DNA of 64,000 nt from Nocardioides renjunii (GTDB taxonomy: Bacteria; Actinomycetota; Actinomycetes; Propionibacteriales; Nocardioidaceae), in NCBI RefSeq assembly GCF_034661175.1, contig NZ_CP141058.1, positions 2,232,001-2,296,000 on the forward strand. Direction: 5' to 3'. Shown one piece after another: positions 48,836 through 56,410 of the stretch (position 1 is its first letter; each line of letters starts with the position of its first letter). Made by a program: the position numbers and the translations under genes. The notes under the pieces were generated by a model. It saw only the letters and a program-made list of their open reading frames with translations. It searched no databases and was not told the DNA's origin.

Positions 48836-50062
48836 TCAGCGCGGTCCGTAGGCGGTGGTGAGGGCGGCTCCGAGGTCGGCCATGAGGTCGTTCTCGGCCT
48901 CGAGACCGATGGCGAGGCGGACGAGCCCGTGCTCTCGGAACGGCTGCGCGAATGCCTTGGCGGGGCCCTCGGGGTACTCCTCGTAGGCGACGAGGGTCTC
49001 GTCGTGACCCAGGCTCACCGCGGAGGTGATGACGCGCAGATCGTTGACGAACGTCAGCCGGTCGGTGTGGGTGCCGCCGATGGCGAACGAGACGACACCA
49101 CCGAAGCCGCCGGAGAGCTGGGACACGGCGGCGGCGTGCTGGTGGTGGCTGACCAGTCCCGGGTAGGAGACATGCACGACGCGGGGATCCGCTTCGAGGA
49201 ACTCAGCGACCGCCTGGGCGTTCTCGCACTGCCGCTGTAGACGCAGCGGCAGCGTGGTGGAGCCGCGCATGATGAGCCAGGCGTTGAACGGGGAGATGGC
49301 GCCGCCGGCGTGCCACATCGCCCCGGTGCGCGTCGGCTCGACCAGGTCGCGGGCGCCGATGACGACGCCGCCCATCGCGTCGCCATGGCCGTTGTAGTAC
49401 TTAGTCAGCGAATGGATGGCGAGGTCGGCGCCGTGGTCGAGGGGGCGCATCATCGGTGGTGGCGTGAACGTCGAGTCGATGGTCAGCAGCGCGCCGGCGT
49501 CGTGGGCGATGCCGGCGAGTGCAGGGATGTCGGCGACGCGGAGGTCGGGGTTGGCGATGACCTCGGTGTGCACGAGGCGGGTGTTGGGGCGGAGGGCGGC
49601 GCGGACGGCGTCGAGGTCGGTGATGTCGACGAAGTCGACCTCGATGCCGAGCTTCTGGGGGAACACGTCGGTGAAGAGCCCAGCGACGCGCATGTAGACG
49701 ACGTTGGACACAATGGCGTGGTCGCCGGGGTTGAGGATGGTGAAGAAGGCGGCGTGCAGTGCGGCCATGCCGGTGCCGAACACGGCGGCGGCTTCGCCGT
49801 GGTCGAGCTTGGCAAGCTTCTCCTCGAGGCCGCGCTGGTTGGCGCCGTGCTCGCGCGTGTACACCAGACCCTGGTAGTCGGGGTGGTCGATGTCGCTGGG
49901 GTCCTCGGGAAGTCGGTAGGAGTTCGCCATGACGATGGGGGTGCGGATGGCGCCCGTGGTCTCGTCGGCGTGGTTGCCGCCGTGCACCGACCAGGTGTTG
50001 CCGGTGAGGGTGGCGAAGTCGTGCTTGTCCGGGCGGGTGCCGGCCGTCGGGGCCTGGGTCAT
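48836..50062 (-). CDS. PLP-dependent gamma-lyase / trans-sulfuration-family enzyme
   Basis: 408 residues, the usual size. Family landmarks: VYTREHGANQRGLEEKLAKL, VFGTGMAALHAAFF, DSTFTPPPMMRPLDHGADLA and IHSLTKYYNGHGDAMGGVVI, whose Lys after SLT is the PLP lysine. The Cys/Met-metabolism family includes cystathionine and methionine gamma-lyases and canavanine gamma-lyase. The usual NPT next to the N-terminal Arg is replaced by GAN, and the active-site loop after VVY reads MRV, so the substrate is likely not methionine. The ATG at 50062 overlaps the previous stop by 4 bases. Confidence 0.88.
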   Translation of the reverse strand: MTQAPTAGTRPDKHDFATLTGNTWSVHGGNHADETTGAIRTPIVMANSYRLPEDPSDIDHPDYQGLVYTREHGANQRGLEEKLAKLDHGEAAAVFGTGMAALHAAFFTILNPGDHAIVSNVVYMRVAGLFTDVFPQKLGIEVDFVDITDLDAVRAALRPNTRLVHTEVIANPDLRVADIPALAGIAHDAGALLTIDSTFTPPPMMRPLDHGADLAIHSLTKYYNGHGDAMGGVVIGARDLVEPTRTGAMWHAGGAISPFNAWLIMRGSTTLPLRLQRQCENAQAVAEFLEADPRVVHVSYPGLVSHHQHAAAVSQLSGGFGGVVSFAIGGTHTDRLTFVNDLRVITSAVSLGHDETLVAYEEYPEGPAKAFAQPFREHGLVRLAIGLEAENDLMADLGAALTTAYGPR

Positions 50063-50457
50063 GACTGCTCCTGATGGGTGGCCCGGTCGGTCGGCTGGCC
50101 GGCTGGGGGGTCTGAGGTGGTGGCTGAGTCTGGGGTGGTGTGGGCGGAGGGTGGCGCTGGGAGGCGCCCGTCGCCGTAGGTGGCGCTGACGTCGGAGACG
50201 ACGATGCGGTAGCCGTCGTACCAGCGCGCGACCTGGCCCTTGGCCTGGCGGTGCTGTGGGAACCGGCCGAGCTGCGCGACGGACGAGCGGTCGGCGAAGT
50301 AGTACATGGCGTTGACGACGTCCCCCTCGGGCGAGAGCCACTTCTCGACCCGGTCGAAGCCCGGCAGGGCTCTGGCGTAGTCGTCAATCTCTGCGTCGAG
50401 GCGGTGGAACTCGTCGTCGTAGGTGCCGGGCTTGAAGATGAACTGACAGCAGATCAC
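50059..50457 (-). CDS. ABM-like small protein of the catabolic island
   Basis: 132 residues. The first 95 residues, ICCQFIFKPGTYDDEFHRLD, then VEKWLSPEGDVVNAMYYFAD and RQAKGQVARWYDGYRIVVSD, resemble a ferredoxin-like ABM (antibiotic-biosynthesis-monooxygenase) domain. The last 35 are Pro/Ser/Thr-rich and disordered. Such domains may act without cofactor or just bind small molecules. It overlaps both neighbours by 4 bases (ATGA), so it is embedded in a tightly coupled operon with the editing domain and the gamma-lyase. Confidence 0.72.
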   Translation of the reverse strand: MICCQFIFKPGTYDDEFHRLDAEIDDYARALPGFDRVEKWLSPEGDVVNAMYYFADRSSVAQLGRFPQHRQAKGQVARWYDGYRIVVSDVSATYGDGRLPAPPSAHTTPDSATTSDPPAGQPTDRATHQEQS

Positions 50458-51230
50458 GGGTGGTCCTGTCGGTGCTGCGGCGCGGTCGGGGCGGTCGAGG
50501 TGCTTGGGGCGATGAGGCGGGTGGCGACCTCGACGCGGGGACCCAGGCGTGCAAGGTGCTCGGCGAGCTCGTCACCGGCGGCGACGAGGGCCCCATCGGA
50601 CAGCGGGGCCAGGGCGTCGAGGATGAAGACTGCCGACGTGGTCTGCGGGGTGAGCTGAGTTCGGCGGCATTGGCGCCAGTTCCAGCGCCGGCATGTCACA
50701 CCGACTGCGTCGCGCCACACGACCTCCCCCGGTTCGGGGTTCTCGTCGACGTCGGCACCGGCCGCGACGGTGTCGAAGACCTCGGAGCCTGTCGCGCGGA
50801 CGAGTCGCGGTGGACCGGCATACGCCGGGAGGTCCTCGCCCCCGAGCGGCACCTGGTGGATGACGCTGATGGCGTTGTAGACGTCGGTGAGGCGGTTGAC
50901 CCGCGGCAGGCCGGCTGCGGCTCGGCGCACGAGGGCTTCGAGGCTGTTGCGGGTGCGCTGCGGCTTGGCGCCGAAGGACCGGTACGCCTCACGCCAGGCT
51001 GTGACGTGCGGCAGGTCCTCCACCGCGGTGCCAGCGAGGAGTTCGCGAGCGACCGACTCGGCTCGCACCAGCATGCGTTCGCTGGCGTCGTCACTGGCGC
51101 CCGGCGTCATGCCGTCCACCGCGAGCAGCAGCACGCGGTAGTCCGGGCGGAGGGCGACTACGGCGGGGTCCACCTGTGCGGCGGCCAGAAACGCCTGGAG
51201 GTCAGCGGGGCGGGGGTGGTTCTCAGTCAT
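50454..51230 (-). CDS. stand-alone B3/4 tRNA-editing domain protein
   Basis: 258 residues. The B3/4 domain, normally the editing site of the phenylalanyl-tRNA synthetase beta subunit, appears alone: WREAYRSFGAKPQRTRNSLE, LPRVNRLTDVYNAISVIHQV, and DENPEPGEVVWRDAVGVTCR followed by WNWRQC. Free B3/4 proteins can hydrolyse amino acids wrongly attached to tRNA. A known example, CtdA in Pseudomonas canavaninivorans, removes canavanine from tRNA-Arg and is found with a canavanine gamma-lyase. The operon here has the same pairing. Coupled by 8 bases to the regulator gene and by 4 to the ABM-like gene. Confidence 0.85.
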   Translation of the reverse strand: MTENHPRPADLQAFLAAAQVDPAVVALRPDYRVLLLAVDGMTPGASDDASERMLVRAESVARELLAGTAVEDLPHVTAWREAYRSFGAKPQRTRNSLEALVRRAAAGLPRVNRLTDVYNAISVIHQVPLGGEDLPAYAGPPRLVRATGSEVFDTVAAGADVDENPEPGEVVWRDAVGVTCRRWNWRQCRRTQLTPQTTSAVFILDALAPLSDGALVAAGDELAEHLARLGPRVEVATRLIAPSTSTAPTAPQHRQDHP

Positions 51231-51828
51231 GGCTCGGCTCCGCGGTGGTTGAGGCGCCCACGCCGGGCTCGAACACCGTCAGCGCGAAGCGCGCCGGCTC
51301 GTCGCTGTCGTTGGCATAGGAGTGCGTGACGTCGCTGGCGAAGGAGATGGCGTCGCCTACGGCGAGGACTTCCACCTGGTCGGCGACCCGCACGGTGACG
51401 CTGCCCTCACGTACCTGGAGGATCTCCTTCGTGCCAGGCACGTGGGCCTCGCTGTCGTGCCGGTCCCCGGGCGCCAGGGTCCAGTCCCACAGCTCGAGCA
51501 CGTCCGGCGGTGTCGTGCCAGCCAGCAGGACCCCGCGGCCGCCGCCGGGACCGGTCCACAACGCGGCCCCCTCGCCGCTACGAACCACCTTCACGCGCTT
51601 GGTCTGCGGGACCGCCACGAGCGCCTGCAGTCCGATGCCGAGCGCGTCACTGATCCGCAGGAGCGTGGTGACGCTGGGGTTGGCCGAACCCTGTTCGACG
51701 TTGATGAGCATGCGGCGGCTGACGCCGGTGGCCTCGGCGAGCTGGTCAAGCGTCCACTTCCGCGACTGTCGCTCACCACGTACCTTGCCGCCGATGGCGG
51801 CGGAAAGCTCGTTCGCCCGGTTGTCCAT
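51223..51828 (-). CDS. XRE-cupin regulator of the catabolic island
   Basis: 201 residues (205 if the ATG at 51840 is used). N-terminal HTH: GERQSRKWTLDQLAEATGVS followed by RRMLINVEQGSANPSVTTL. The C-terminal cupin (about 110-190) has WDWTLAPGDRHDSEAHVPGT, KEILQVREGSVTVRV and DVTHSYANDSDEPARFALTV. This is the SutR/PuuR-like repressor architecture with the ligand sensed by the cupin. It is divergent from the E1 gene and sits at the head of the leftward operon, whose next gene overlaps it by 8 bases, so it most likely controls both directions. Confidence 0.88.
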   Translation of the reverse strand: MDNRANELSAAIGGKVRGERQSRKWTLDQLAEATGVSRRMLINVEQGSANPSVTTLLRISDALGIGLQALVAVPQTKRVKVVRSGEGAALWTGPGGGRGVLLAGTTPPDVLELWDWTLAPGDRHDSEAHVPGTKEILQVREGSVTVRVADQVEVLAVGDAISFASDVTHSYANDSDEPARFALTVFEPGVGASTTAEPSHD

Positions 51829-51876
51829 GAAGTGCAGCATAGTGCATTCTTGGTGCAACGCAACGAGGAGTTCCAC
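51829..51876. promoter_or_regulatory. divergent operator/promoter of the catabolic island
   Basis: 48 bp between the XRE-cupin gene and the E1 gene. It holds repeated TGCA boxes (GTGCAGCATAGTGCA and TTGGTGCAACG) arranged as overlapping dyads, likely the regulator's operator. The E1 start has CGAGGAG just before it at 51864-51870. Confidence 0.6.
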
Positions 51877-54261
51877 ATGCCTGCCACGGCGACCACGACC
51901 GACACAACTGCCGACACCTCCGATACCTCCGATACCTCCGGAGCCTCCGTCGACCGGGCCGGTGAGTCCGGCGATGTGCTCCGCTCCGTAGCCCAACGGG
52001 TGCTCTGGCTCTCGGCCGCGATCGTCGACGCCGCCAACCGCGGCCGCCCGAACAGCAGCGGCGTGAAGGTCGGCGGCCACCAGGCCTCATCCGCCTCGAT
52101 GGTGGACATCATGGTCGCGCTGTGGTTCCACACGCTCCGCGGCGAGGACCGGGTCTCGGTCAAGCCGCACGCCTCCCCGGTCCTGCACGCCATCAACTAC
52201 CTGCTCGGCGACCTCGACCCGGCCTACCTGACGACCCTGCGCGACAAGGGCGGCCTCCAGAGCTACCCCAGCCGGCTCAAGGACCCCGACACCGTCGACT
52301 TCTCCACCGGGTCCGTCGGCATTGGCGCCACCGCCGCGCTGTGGGCCGCCATCGCCCACCGCTACGCTCGCAGCCACTTCGCCGACACCCCTGACGCGGG
52401 CCGGTTCGTCAGTCTCCTCGGCGACGCCGAGCTCGACGAGGGCGCCATCTGGGAGGCCGTCGCGGACCCCCAGGTCGCCTCGCTCGGCGAGCTGCTGTGG
52501 GTCGTCGACCTCAACCGGCAGTCCCTCGACCGTGTCGTACCCGACATCCAGATCGAACGCCTCCAGGGCATGTTTGCCGCCGCGGGCTGGCAGGTCGTGA
52601 CGCTCAAGTGGGGCCAGTTCGTCTCCGAACTGTTCGAGCGACCCGGCGGCGCCGAGCTGCGGCGGCGGCTGGAGGAGATGCCGAACGAGGAGTACCAGCG
52701 CATGCTGCGCGTCCCGGCAGGCGAGGTCGCCGAGCGCATCCTGGCCGGCCAGGACTCCTTGGCCCTGCGCAACCTCGTCGGCTCGCTCGGCACCGACGAC
52801 CTCGCCCACGCGGTGCGGGACCTCGGTGGGCATGACCTGCCGCTGCTCGTGGACACCTTCGACGGTGCCGACGACCACCGCCCGACCGTCGTGTTCGCGT
52901 ACACCATCAAGGGCCGCGGCCTGGCCACCGAGGGCCACCCGAACAATCACTCCGCCCTGCTGACGGAACCGCAGATGCGCCATCTGGCCGACGTCTGCGG
53001 CATCGACACGACCGACCCGTGGGCCCCGTTCCCCACCGACACCGCCGCCGGGCGGCTCTGCACGCAGCGCGCCGACGCGCTCGCCCGCCCGGCCACCACC
53101 ACGACCGGAGCCGTCGAGGTGCCGACGGCGTTGGGGCACCCGCACCGCAAGCCCGTCTCCACCCAGGCCGCCCTCGGACGGCTGCTTGCCGACGTCGTGC
53201 GCGACGCCCCGGAGCTGGCTGCCCGGCTGGTGACCTGCAGTCCCGACGTCGCTTCGTCGACCAACCTCGGAGGGTGGATCAACAAGACCGGCGTCTGGTC
53301 GGTCAAGGAACGCCACGACTGGTTCGCCGACGACCGCGAACGAGTCCTGCGCTGGTCCGAGAGCGAGACAGGACAACACATCGAGCTCGGCATCGCCGAG
53401 GTCAACCTCGTCGGCCTCCTCGGCGAGCTCGGCACCACCTGGTCACGCTGGGGCCAGCGTCTCATCCCCGTCGCGACCATCTACGACCCGTTCGTCAGCC
53501 GCGCCCTCGAACCGTGGTCGTACGGCATCTACGCCGGCGGACAGTCCATCCTCGTCGGCACCCCCTCCGGCGTCACCCTCGCGCCCGAGGGCGGCGCGCA
53601 CCAGTCCATCACCACCCCCTCCATCGGTCTCGAGCAACCCGGCTGCATCGCCTGGGAGCCCGCCTTCGCCCAGGACCTCGAATGGACGTTCCTTCACGCG
53701 GCCAGTCGCGTCGGGGTGGAGGGTGGCACGTCGTCGTACTTCCGGCTCTCCACGCGACCCTTGGACCCGGCTCTCGCAGAGGTGCCCGATGAGCCGGCGC
53801 TGCTCGAGCGCCGTCGCCAGCAGGCCATCGCCGGCGGTTACCGCCTCAGCCAGCATCCCGCCGACCAGGACGAGGTCACGCTCGTGGGCGTTGGCGCCCT
53901 CATGCCCGAGGTCATCGACGCCACCCGGGTCCTTACCGCGAGCGGCGTCCGGACGGGGGTCGTCTGCCTGACCAGCCCCGACCTGGTCTTCCGGTCCTTC
54001 CAGCAGCGCGGCAACCGCGCTGCACGCGACGGCAACGTCATCGACGAGCTGTTCCCGGCCCACGCACCTGCGCCTCTCGTCACGGTCCAGGACGGGCACC
54101 CGCACACGCTCGCGTTCCTCGCCGGGGCGCGCGGGGACCGCATCCGGTGCCTCGGCGTCTCCGAGTTCGGACAGTCCACCAGCCTCGCCGACGCCTACGC
54201 CTTGCACGGCCTCGACACGGCGTCCATCGTGGACGCCGCGCTCGGGCTGCTGGGGCGTTGA
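51877..54261 (+). CDS. homodimeric AceE-type 2-oxoacid dehydrogenase E1 / transketolase-like protein
   Basis: 794 residues. The N-terminal 20 are Thr/Asp-rich. Transketolase/E1 features: HASPVLHAINYLLGDL, LKDPDTVDFSTGSVGIGATA (ThDP site), LLGDAELDEGAIWEAVADPQ ending in DLN (ThDP motif GDx...N), and VVFAYTIKGRGLATEGHPNN. Later come the Pyr-binding domain, GQHIELGIAEVNLVGLLGEL, and GTPSGVTLAPEGGAHQSITT. The layout matches AceE-type pyruvate dehydrogenase E1 but is shorter than the usual 880-920 residues. A 2-oxoacid from the island's lyases (for example 2-oxobutyrate) is a possible substrate; inference. No E2 or E3 gene is present. The ATG has GAGGAG upstream. Confidence 0.85.
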   Translation: MPATATTTDTTADTSDTSDTSGASVDRAGESGDVLRSVAQRVLWLSAAIVDAANRGRPNSSGVKVGGHQASSASMVDIMVALWFHTLRGEDRVSVKPHASPVLHAINYLLGDLDPAYLTTLRDKGGLQSYPSRLKDPDTVDFSTGSVGIGATAALWAAIAHRYARSHFADTPDAGRFVSLLGDAELDEGAIWEAVADPQVASLGELLWVVDLNRQSLDRVVPDIQIERLQGMFAAAGWQVVTLKWGQFVSELFERPGGAELRRRLEEMPNEEYQRMLRVPAGEVAERILAGQDSLALRNLVGSLGTDDLAHAVRDLGGHDLPLLVDTFDGADDHRPTVVFAYTIKGRGLATEGHPNNHSALLTEPQMRHLADVCGIDTTDPWAPFPTDTAAGRLCTQRADALARPATTTTGAVEVPTALGHPHRKPVSTQAALGRLLADVVRDAPELAARLVTCSPDVASSTNLGGWINKTGVWSVKERHDWFADDRERVLRWSESETGQHIELGIAEVNLVGLLGELGTTWSRWGQRLIPVATIYDPFVSRALEPWSYGIYAGGQSILVGTPSGVTLAPEGGAHQSITTPSIGLEQPGCIAWEPAFAQDLEWTFLHAASRVGVEGGTSSYFRLSTRPLDPALAEVPDEPALLERRRQQAIAGGYRLSQHPADQDEVTLVGVGALMPEVIDATRVLTASGVRTGVVCLTSPDLVFRSFQQRGNRAARDGNVIDELFPAHAPAPLVTVQDGHPHTLAFLAGARGDRIRCLGVSEFGQSTSLADAYALHGLDTASIVDAALGLLGR

Positions 54262-54275
54262 ACGGAGTGCTTTAA

Positions 54276-54320
54276 CGTCCGGATCTGCCGCGATCAGTTC
54301 GCCTCGATCTGCCGGTGGGA
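54276..54320. repeat. intergenic element copy 8
   Basis: CGTCCGGATCTGCCGCGATC in the left half and TCGATCTGCCGGTGGGA at the right end. It starts 15 bp after the E1 stop and marks the right edge of the catabolic island, mirroring copy 7 on the left. Confidence 0.75.
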
Positions 54321-54356
54321 GCCTGCGTAGATTGGCACTCAGCCGAGGGGGGCCTC

Positions 54357-54539
54357 ATGTCAGCACGGAAGCGCGGGACGCTTCAGGTTGCGGTGGTGGT
54401 GGTTGGCGCCCTGCTGTTCGTCAGCAACCTCGTAGACGGTGTGGGGGTCTTGGACTTCCTGCCCTTGGGCGCTGCGGCCTGTGTCCTCGTTGCGATCGAC
54501 CAAGGACGTCGGGATCGGGAGCGCGACCTGTCGGACTAG
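54357..54539 (+). CDS. small two-helix membrane protein, orphan
   Basis: 60 residues from ATG at 54357 after a GAGGGG box. Two hydrophobic segments (LQVAVVVVGALLFVSNLV and LDFLPLGAAACVLVAID) are separated by a short DGVG turn, with a charged tail RRDRERDLSD. No family recognised. Flanked by element copies 8 and 9. Confidence 0.6.
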   Translation: MSARKRGTLQVAVVVVGALLFVSNLVDGVGVLDFLPLGAAACVLVAIDQGRRDRERDLSD

Positions 54540-54545
54540 CAGCAA

Positions 54546-54587
54546 CGACCGGATCCGCCGCGATGGACGCGCAGCATCTGACGCGAT
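54546..54587. repeat. intergenic element copy 9 (diverged)
   Basis: CGACCGGATCCGCCGCGAT then a diverged centre and CATCTGACGCGATCG. It lies 7 bp after the 60-residue membrane protein gene. Confidence 0.55.
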
Positions 54588-54618
54588 CGTGGGCTGACAA
54601 CACGAATACGATCCGATC

Positions 54619-55233
54619 GTGACCTTCCAGCAGGCGGCGAGAAGGGCTCAGTCCAGCGCCCTGCCGATGGGCGCCCGGGTGATCGCCTTGCACCAATGCG
54701 CGGAGAAGTACTCCCCGATCGGCTTCCACGCGACCCTTGACTACCTGGAGTCGACCGCTGGGCCTTACCGGTCGAACGAAGCTGCCCTTGTCGCGGCGGT
54801 TGCGGTGCTCCGGCAGGCGCACTCCCTGTGGCAGGAAGAACTAGGTAGTTATGCGGCAGAGCGGCGGTCCGCAAAGCGCGCCGGGCAACGGGTTCCGCGA
54901 CGGAGCGACCCCAATCCCAACGCGCTCACGACCTGGCACGGGCACCAGAGAGTGGCAGCCTTGTTCGCCGTCGGCCGTTGGAGGAGGCTCACCGGGGACG
55001 GTCACTCGAGCAGTGACCAGGAGCGCCTGGTGAGGGAACTTGCCGATCTGGCGCTCTCATCGAAGTTCTCACCCGACGACGACGCAGCGCTCGAAGAACT
55101 CCGTGCTGTCTTGGATGAGTCGGCTTCCTGGGACTTGTACCGACAAGATCCCGCCGCGTACTTCAGAGCTCGAAGCCTCGGCCGGATCGTTCACCACCTA
55201 CGTGTGGCTACCCGGGAAGCGGCTGACGCGTAG
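54619..55233 (+). CDS. hypothetical protein, orphan
   Basis: 204 residues from GTG at 54619. A predominantly helical, soluble protein: ALPMGARVIALHQCAEKYSP, AALVAAVAVLRQAHSLWQEE, and LVRELADLALSSKFSPDDDA. A Lys/Arg-rich middle (ERRSAKRAGQRVPRRSDPNP) could bind nucleic acid. Codon bias is less pronounced than in the core genes. No known domain, and no partner gene beside it. Confidence 0.6.
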   Translation: MTFQQAARRAQSSALPMGARVIALHQCAEKYSPIGFHATLDYLESTAGPYRSNEAALVAAVAVLRQAHSLWQEELGSYAAERRSAKRAGQRVPRRSDPNPNALTTWHGHQRVAALFAVGRWRRLTGDGHSSSDQERLVRELADLALSSKFSPDDDAALEELRAVLDESASWDLYRQDPAAYFRARSLGRIVHHLRVATREAADA

Positions 55234-55382
55234 AGGGCATTCGGCCCACCCGGTGAGCGATCGCGACGCCACTCATATCGCCGCCTGTGAGATCGCCCCA
55301 GCCCGAGATCCGGAAGCCCTGCGGCCCGGGTGCGTCACTGCGGTTTGGCACCGCTGCGACGGAAGCGTCTCGAGGCCCACCA

Positions 55383-55898
55383 CTACGGTCCGAAGCTCGA
55401 CACGTCCGAAGCCTCGTCCCTCGCTTGCCGGGTCGCCGCCACGATGAGCGCCTTGCGCATGCGCTCGCGGGCCTTCTCCTTCGCGGCCGTCAGAGCCAGA
55501 TGGGTCGCGAGCGATTTGGATGCTGCCGTCCGGTCTCGGACCGTCGCCCGGCGTGACACGGACCGATCCAGCCGCCTCGTCGCCGTTGCGGGGTTGGACA
55601 CCCCGTCCGGGCACACGTCACTTGTCACCGTCACGGACGCTGTGGCGGTGCCTTGTCTCAGCACCCGAGCATCCGCTGTGAATCCTGGGCCAGCGCGCGT
55701 CACGCGGAGCATCTCCACCTCTGTCAACCGCACAGTCACCGACGAGGCGAGAACCTCCTTCGAAGATTCCGTCTCCGGACAGACGCGTACGACTGCGCGT
55801 GGCTGTCCGGCCGCGGCCGGGGCGCCCGGAAGCATCGCGACAACCAGCGCAACCAGCACCGTCACGAACGTTTGCCGGACTTGTACCGGACCGCTCAT
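55383..55898 (-). CDS. secreted hypothetical protein, orphan
   Basis: 171 residues. The N-terminal signal peptide (FVTVLVALVVAMLPGAPAAA) is followed by a mature part with two distant cysteines (VVRVCPETESSKEVL and VTSDVCPDGVSN) and a long positively charged helical tail (RRATVRDRTAASKSLATHLA, KEKARERMRKALIVAATRQA). No family recognised. The ATG at 55896-55898 follows GGGAGGT. The 149 bp between it and the gene at 54619-55233 holds no convincing element or ORF. Confidence 0.65.
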   Translation of the reverse strand: MSGPVQVRQTFVTVLVALVVAMLPGAPAAAGQPRAVVRVCPETESSKEVLASSVTVRLTEVEMLRVTRAGPGFTADARVLRQGTATASVTVTSDVCPDGVSNPATATRRLDRSVSRRATVRDRTAASKSLATHLALTAAKEKARERMRKALIVAATRQARDEASDVSSFGP

Positions 55899-55936
55899 CA
55901 GTGACCTCCCATCTGGGCCCACCCTATGTAGCCCGA

Positions 55937-55971
55937 CGTCCGGATCTGGCGCGCTGAGCGCACGAGCTGAG
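55937..55971. repeat. intergenic element copy 10
   Basis: CGTCCGGATCTGGCGCGCTGA then a diverged end. It is the rightmost copy seen, about 10 bp before a truncated gene remnant. Confidence 0.55.
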
Positions 55972-55979
55972 TCGCTACG

Positions 55980-56382
55980 CACCTCGATCCGGCGCCGACA
56001 CGGTGCTCGCCTGGACCGGCCAGTCGACCGGTTGGTCTTCACCACGTCGGCCGAGCGCGGGCGGTTCACGTTCCGCGGCACCAGCGGCACCGAGCACGTC
56101 AAGGTCGTCGCGCCGACGACGTACGACCGTGACGTCGCCCTCCGCGGCGGCAAGGACTCCTACGAGTCGAACAGCCTGGGAGGGAGGTCGACACGGCTCA
56201 AGGGTGACGGCGGGCGCAACGAGCTGCTGCTCGAGCTCGGCAGCCATGACCGGGTGCGCGCCAACATGAGCCGTTCCCGGGTGACGGCCACCAAGGCGGG
56301 CAAGGACATCGTGATGGGGCGTTCGGGCGGGTTCGATGTGTGCCAGGACGAGAAGATTTGGGAGTGCGAGAAGCGCACCTGA
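55980..56382 (+). pseudogene. 3' remnant of an exported/Ca-binding-type gene
   Basis: The segment has no proper start. Its last 115 codons encode LVFTTSAERGRFTFRGTSGT, then VVAPTTYDRDVALRGGKDSY and RVRANMSRSRVTATKAGKDI, ending VCQDEKIWECEKRT with paired cysteines. The pattern resembles the C-terminus of hemolysin-type calcium-binding or beta-roll proteins. The preceding bases change frame (an SGADTVLAW-like stretch in the neighbouring frame), so the 5' part is lost or scrambled next to element copy 10. A recombination junction is the simplest explanation. Confidence 0.55.
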
Positions 56383-56410
56383 CCGTGCCTCGGCGCACGA
56401 GCATCAGCGG

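Noticed and set aside
43393..55971. Classical integron attC sites
   Set aside because: The typical GTTRRRY and RYYYAAC core sites are not visible and no tyrosine integrase gene occurs in the window, so I keep only the neutral name 'intergenic element'.
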